From contig JAJYHU010000031.1 in the NCBI GenBank assembly GCA_021784615.1, positions 1 through 17,846 on the forward strand: a DNA stretch of 17,846 nucleotides. Reading direction: 5' to 3'. The translations under genes were made by a program, and so were the position numbers. Below the pieces are notes generated by a model. It had not been told where the DNA came from. It did no database searches and saw nothing but the letters and a program-made list of their open reading frames with translations. Of the stretch, positions 14,897-17,846 are shown in pieces. This DNA is from Acidobacteriota bacterium. GTDB taxonomy: Bacteria > Acidobacteriota > Terriglobia > UBA7540. Numbering within the stretch: position 1 is the stretch's first letter; each line of letters opens with the position of its first letter.

Positions 14897-17846
14897 TTAG
14901 GTAACAGCCAGGTTGATAATCGTACTCCTAACAACAGTACTGTTTGAACCGAGTGTGCCGGTAATCGTAACACTGTAATTTCCAGTAGTCGTAGAAGAAG
15001 GGACAGTGCTATTCCGGCAGGCGCCGGAGAACACCTCAAAAAGGATCAGCAAGCACAACAGGGAGACCTGGGCTCGAACCCAGCGCTGCCCTGCCAAGCC
15101 CGGGAAGCGGGTCCGCTTTCGGGCAAGAGCGAACAAGCTCAACACCACCAAGACAAAGAGGCACAAAATCAGGAAGGGGATTGACCCCGGCGGGATGACG
15201 GAAGGCGGAGGCACTAATCCGGTCTTTGAGGTTTGGATCTTTAAGGTAACGCTCGCGGAGCCGCCCTGGGGAGTTACACTGGAGCTTGAGAATGAGCAGG
15301 TAGCTCCCGGAGGCATCCCGGCACCGCAGGCAAGCTGCACCTGCTTGTTAAACCCATTGACCGGCGTAACGACCATGGTGTACGTAGCGGCCCCCCCGGA
15401 AACAATCGTGTTCAGTGATGGAGAGGCGGACAAGCTGTAGTCCTCAAAAAGGAGGTTCGAACTGAGCGTTGCGGCTTGCGAGCCGCTGGTTCCCGTGACG
15501 GTAAACGCGAAGGGGTTGGGCATTGAGGTCGTAAGGTTGCTAATCGTCAAGGTGCTGGTTTGGCCGGCAAAGATGCTGGCAGGATTAAAAGAACACGTCA
15601 AGCTGGAAGGGCAAGTAAGCGTGATCTTCCCGGTAAAGCTGCTGGGCGCCGTTGCGGACACGGTCATGGTGGCCGTCGTGTTTCCAATAAGAACGGAAAC
15701 GTTGGAGCTTGACGAGGTTACGGTGAAAACCGCCGCGCCCGTTCCGGAAAGGACAACGGTCTGAGGGCTGCCGACGGCATTGTCGCTGACGCTCAAAGCG
15801 CCGGACCGGCCGCCGCTGGCGGTGGGTGTGAAAGTCACGCTGACGCTGCAGCTTTGGCCCGGAGCAAGAGTATTGAGCAGAGCGCCGCAAGTATTCGTCT
15901 GCGTAAAATCACCGCTCGCGCTGATACCGGAAATATTCAAAGTCTGGGTGCCCGTGTTCGTAACAGTCACGCTTTGCGGAGAACTGGAACCCCCAACCGT
16001 CACGCTGCCGAAGGAAAGGCTGGAAGGCGTCAAGGTGACGGCCGTCGCCGATGTCACCCCGCTTCCTTTAACGTCAATGACGTGTGGGCTTCCGGAGGCG
16101 TTGTCAGTAATGCTAAATTGTCCGGTTTCAACCCCCAGCGAAGAGGGAGTAAACGTAATGTCAATCGTACAGGATCCGCCGCTGGCGGCGAGTGTTCCGA
16201 CGCAATTATCCGTCTCGGCAAAGTCGGTGTTCCCGGTACTATCCGTCTCGGCAAAAGTGATTTTGGAAATCGTCAGAGGCGCAGTTCCCTCATCAACAAC
16301 CATTACAGACTGGACAGAGCTTCTCACGCTCAAAGTCTGATTGCCAAAATCCAGGGTTGCGGGCACCAGCACGATCCCCGGGGCGTTCGCCGAGTCGATC
16401 TCGGCCACAAAGGCGTTGCCGGCTACGCCGTTCAGGCTCGACTGAACGGCGCCGGCAATCGCCGGAAAGTTTGTGGAAGAAGTGCTCCCAGTAATGTAAG
16501 GATCTCCCGTCGGGCCAAGGGCAATTCCTTGGCCGAAATCAGCGCCACTGCCCCCAAGATAAGTTGATTCGATAAGCCCGCTGCCCGTGGGATTCAATTC
16601 GGAAACAAATGCGTCCGCGCATACCGTGGAACCGCACAAACCGCCCGAGGTAATCCCCAGGATGGACTGCACAGGATTCTGAGTGGGGAAGTCATTCGAT
16701 TGCGTGAACCCGGTTATGAACGCGTCGCCCGAGGAGTCCACGGCAATTCCGTTGGCTTGGTCGATCCCGCTGCCGCCCAACAAGGTGGAGTAAACAAGCG
16801 TCGGGCCCGAGGGCTTCAATTTGGCAACGAAGGCGTCCAACTGCCCGTGATTCGCGGTCTGAAAGGCTCCCGAGGTGGTCGGGAAATCGCTCGATTGGGC
16901 GGCGCCTGCAACGTAAACATTTCCGTTCCCGTCCACAGCCACCCCATAAGCGCGATCCGACGAGCTGCCACCAAGATAAGTCGAGAAGCTGAGAGCCGTC
17001 CCAGCAGGGTTAATTTCACTGACAAAGGCATTTACAGTGCCGGCGTTTGCACCCTGCACGGGGTTTTGAAGAGGAAAATCCGTTGAAAAGGTATATCCTG
17101 CCACGTAAGCGTTGCCGGACCCATCCACTCGAATGCTCTGGCCAACATCGGCTCCTGTCCCGCCCAGATAAGTGGCATAGAGGAGTTGAGAGCCGGTAAA
17201 GTTCACCTTGGCGACAAAGGCATCCGACGAACCTGCATTGGTCGCTTGAAGGGGGCTGCTGGTGGGGAAATCGACGGATTGTGTGGAACCGGTAACATAA
17301 GCGTTGTTCGAAGAATCAACCGTGATGCCCAAGCCGAAATCGGCCTCGCTGCCGCCAAGGTACGAAGAGTAATTGAGCGTGGCTCCTGTACTGTCCAGTT
17401 GCGCGATAAACGCGTCACCGCCACCTTTGTAGAAGGACTGAAACGGGCCCGTAGAGGCTGAAGAGGCCGTCGGGAAGTTCGACGACGTCGTGCTGCCGGT
17501 GATAAAGGCGTCTCCGCCGGCGTTCACCGCGATTGCCGCGCCAGAATCCGTACCGGTTCCGCCCAAGTAAGTCGAATACACCAGCTGCGGCGTGGAGGTT
17601 CCAACTGCGGTGGAGCCCGTCGGATTTAGCTTTGCCACGAAGACGTCACCGTTGCCCTGATAGGTCCTCGCGGTTATCCTGGCAGGAAAATCGGAAGAAT
17701 TTGTAATTCCGGTGATGTAGGCGTTCCCGGAAGAGTCAACGGCAATGCCATAGCCGATGTCGCCGCCTGTGCCCCCCAGGTAGGTCGAATACGCCAGCAC
17801 CGGATCAATGACGAGTTCCTGGCGGCGATCATACCTCCCAAGCCCG
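14897..17846 (-). CDS. SBBP beta-propeller / choice-of-anchor D surface protein (5' end outside window)
   Basis: The frame is open to the window edge; the last visible codons upstream of GTG 17800 read ELVIDPVLAYSTYLGG, the normal entry to an SBBP propeller, so the true start lies beyond the window. Numbering from GTG 17800 (967 residues), there are seven SBBP repeats (1-72, 73-141, 142-205, 206-269, 270-334, 335-408, 409-475), each opening with a YSTYLGG-like strand and including (V/A)DSSGNAY(I/V)TG and DFP. Then come two ASH/choice-of-anchor-D domains (about 478-582 and 589-688) and two Ig-like domains (about 690-782 and 786-860). Hydrophobic segments follow at 873-893 and 912-927, separated by an Arg-rich linker, then FSGAC (C928) and a Ser/Thr-rich beta tail. 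It is probably an exported surface protein involved in binding or adhesion; the ligand is unknown. The stop TAA is at 14897-14899. Confidence 0.9.
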   Translation of the reverse strand, partial: GLGRYDRRQELVIDPVLAYSTYLGGTGGDIGYGIAVDSSGNAYITGITNSSDFPARITARTYQGNGDVFVAKLNPTGSTAVGTSTPQLVYSTYLGGTGTDSGAAIAVNAGGDAFITGSTTSSNFPTASSASTGPFQSFYKGGGDAFIAQLDSTGATLNYSSYLGGSEADFGLGITVDSSNNAYVTGSTQSVDFPTSSPLQATNAGSSDAFVAKVNFTGSQLLYATYLGGTGADVGQSIRVDGSGNAYVAGYTFSTDFPLQNPVQGANAGTVNAFVSEINPAGTALSFSTYLGGSSSDRAYGVAVDGNGNVYVAGAAQSSDFPTTSGAFQTANHGQLDAFVAKLKPSGPTLVYSTLLGGSGIDQANGIAVDSSGDAFITGFTQSNDFPTQNPVQSILGITSGGLCGSTVCADAFVSELNPTGSGLIESTYLGGSGADFGQGIALGPTGDPYITGSTSSTNFPAIAGAVQSSLNGVAGNAFVAEIDSANAPGIVLVPATLDFGNQTLSVRSSVQSVMVVDEGTAPLTISKITFAETDSTGNTDFAETDNCVGTLAASGGSCTIDITFTPSSLGVETGQFSITDNASGSPHVIDVKGSGVTSATAVTLTPSSLSFGSVTVGGSSSPQSVTVTNTGTQTLNISGISASGDFTQTNTCGALLNTLAPGQSCSVSVTFTPTASGGRSGALSVSDNAVGSPQTVVLSGTGAAVFTVTSSSSNVSVLIGNTTATMTVSATAPSSFTGKITLTCPSSLTCSFNPASIFAGQTSTLTISNLTTSMPNPFAFTVTGTSGSQAATLSSNLLFEDYSLSASPSLNTIVSGGAATYTMVVTPVNGFNKQVQLACGAGMPPGATCSFSSSSVTPQGGSASVTLKIQTSKTGLVPPPSVIPPGSIPFLILCLFVLVVLSLFALARKRTRFPGLAGQRWVRAQVSLLCLLILFEVFSGACRNSTVPSSTTTGNYSVTITGTLGSNSTVVRSTIINLAVT

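Noticed and set aside
16370..17800. Regularly spaced similar sequences read as a CRISPR-like or DNA repeat array
   Set aside because: The periodicity is about 200 bases, imperfect, in frame, and is fully explained by SBBP protein repeats.

Overview
The window most resembles chromosome from an Acidobacteriota-type, Gram-negative soil bacterium. This is inferred from three things: MCE/MlaD lipid transport and futalosine-pathway menaquinone genes in a GC-rich background, a large SBBP beta-propeller/choice-of-anchor-D surface protein, and a cellulose-synthase-like GT2 enzyme. No 16S rRNA gene is present, so the assignment is tentative.

Layout: (1) 1-1346, the end of an MlaF-like ATPase and an MlaD-like substrate-binding protein, from an outer-membrane lipid transport operon. 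(2) 1516-3101, a YqgE/AlgH protein with an unexpected signal peptide, overlapping by ATGA with a UbiA-family prenyltransferase (MqnP-like). (3) 3334-4633, a tail-to-tail pair: a small SAM-dependent methyltransferase with a DPPH motif, and a PD-(D/E)XK-like protein. This looks like a compact, probably undescribed type II restriction-modification module and is the main candidate for a new system. (4) 4939-6602, a small helix-turn-helix-like protein divergent from mqnE (aminofutalosine synthase). (5) 6639-9637, a GT-C membrane glycosyltransferase divergent from a processive GT2 synthase. (6) 9828-11539, an SDR oxidoreductase, a divergent cyclodeaminase-fold protein and a tiny membrane protein. 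(7) 11669-14408, recG and rsmD. (8) 14559-14852, tRNA-Met(CAT), a broken coding remnant and a terminator. (9) 14897 to the right edge, a minus-strand SBBP/ASH surface protein whose 5' end lies outside the window.

MqnP-like prenyltransferase and MqnE belong to one menaquinone pathway but are separated by the restriction-modification-like pair. That pair has visibly lower GC and genes without Shine-Dalgarno sequences, as expected for a transferred cassette. The remaining genes are mostly housekeeping (recG, rsmD, tRNA) or envelope functions. All functional calls rest on motif recognition by eye; no database search was possible.
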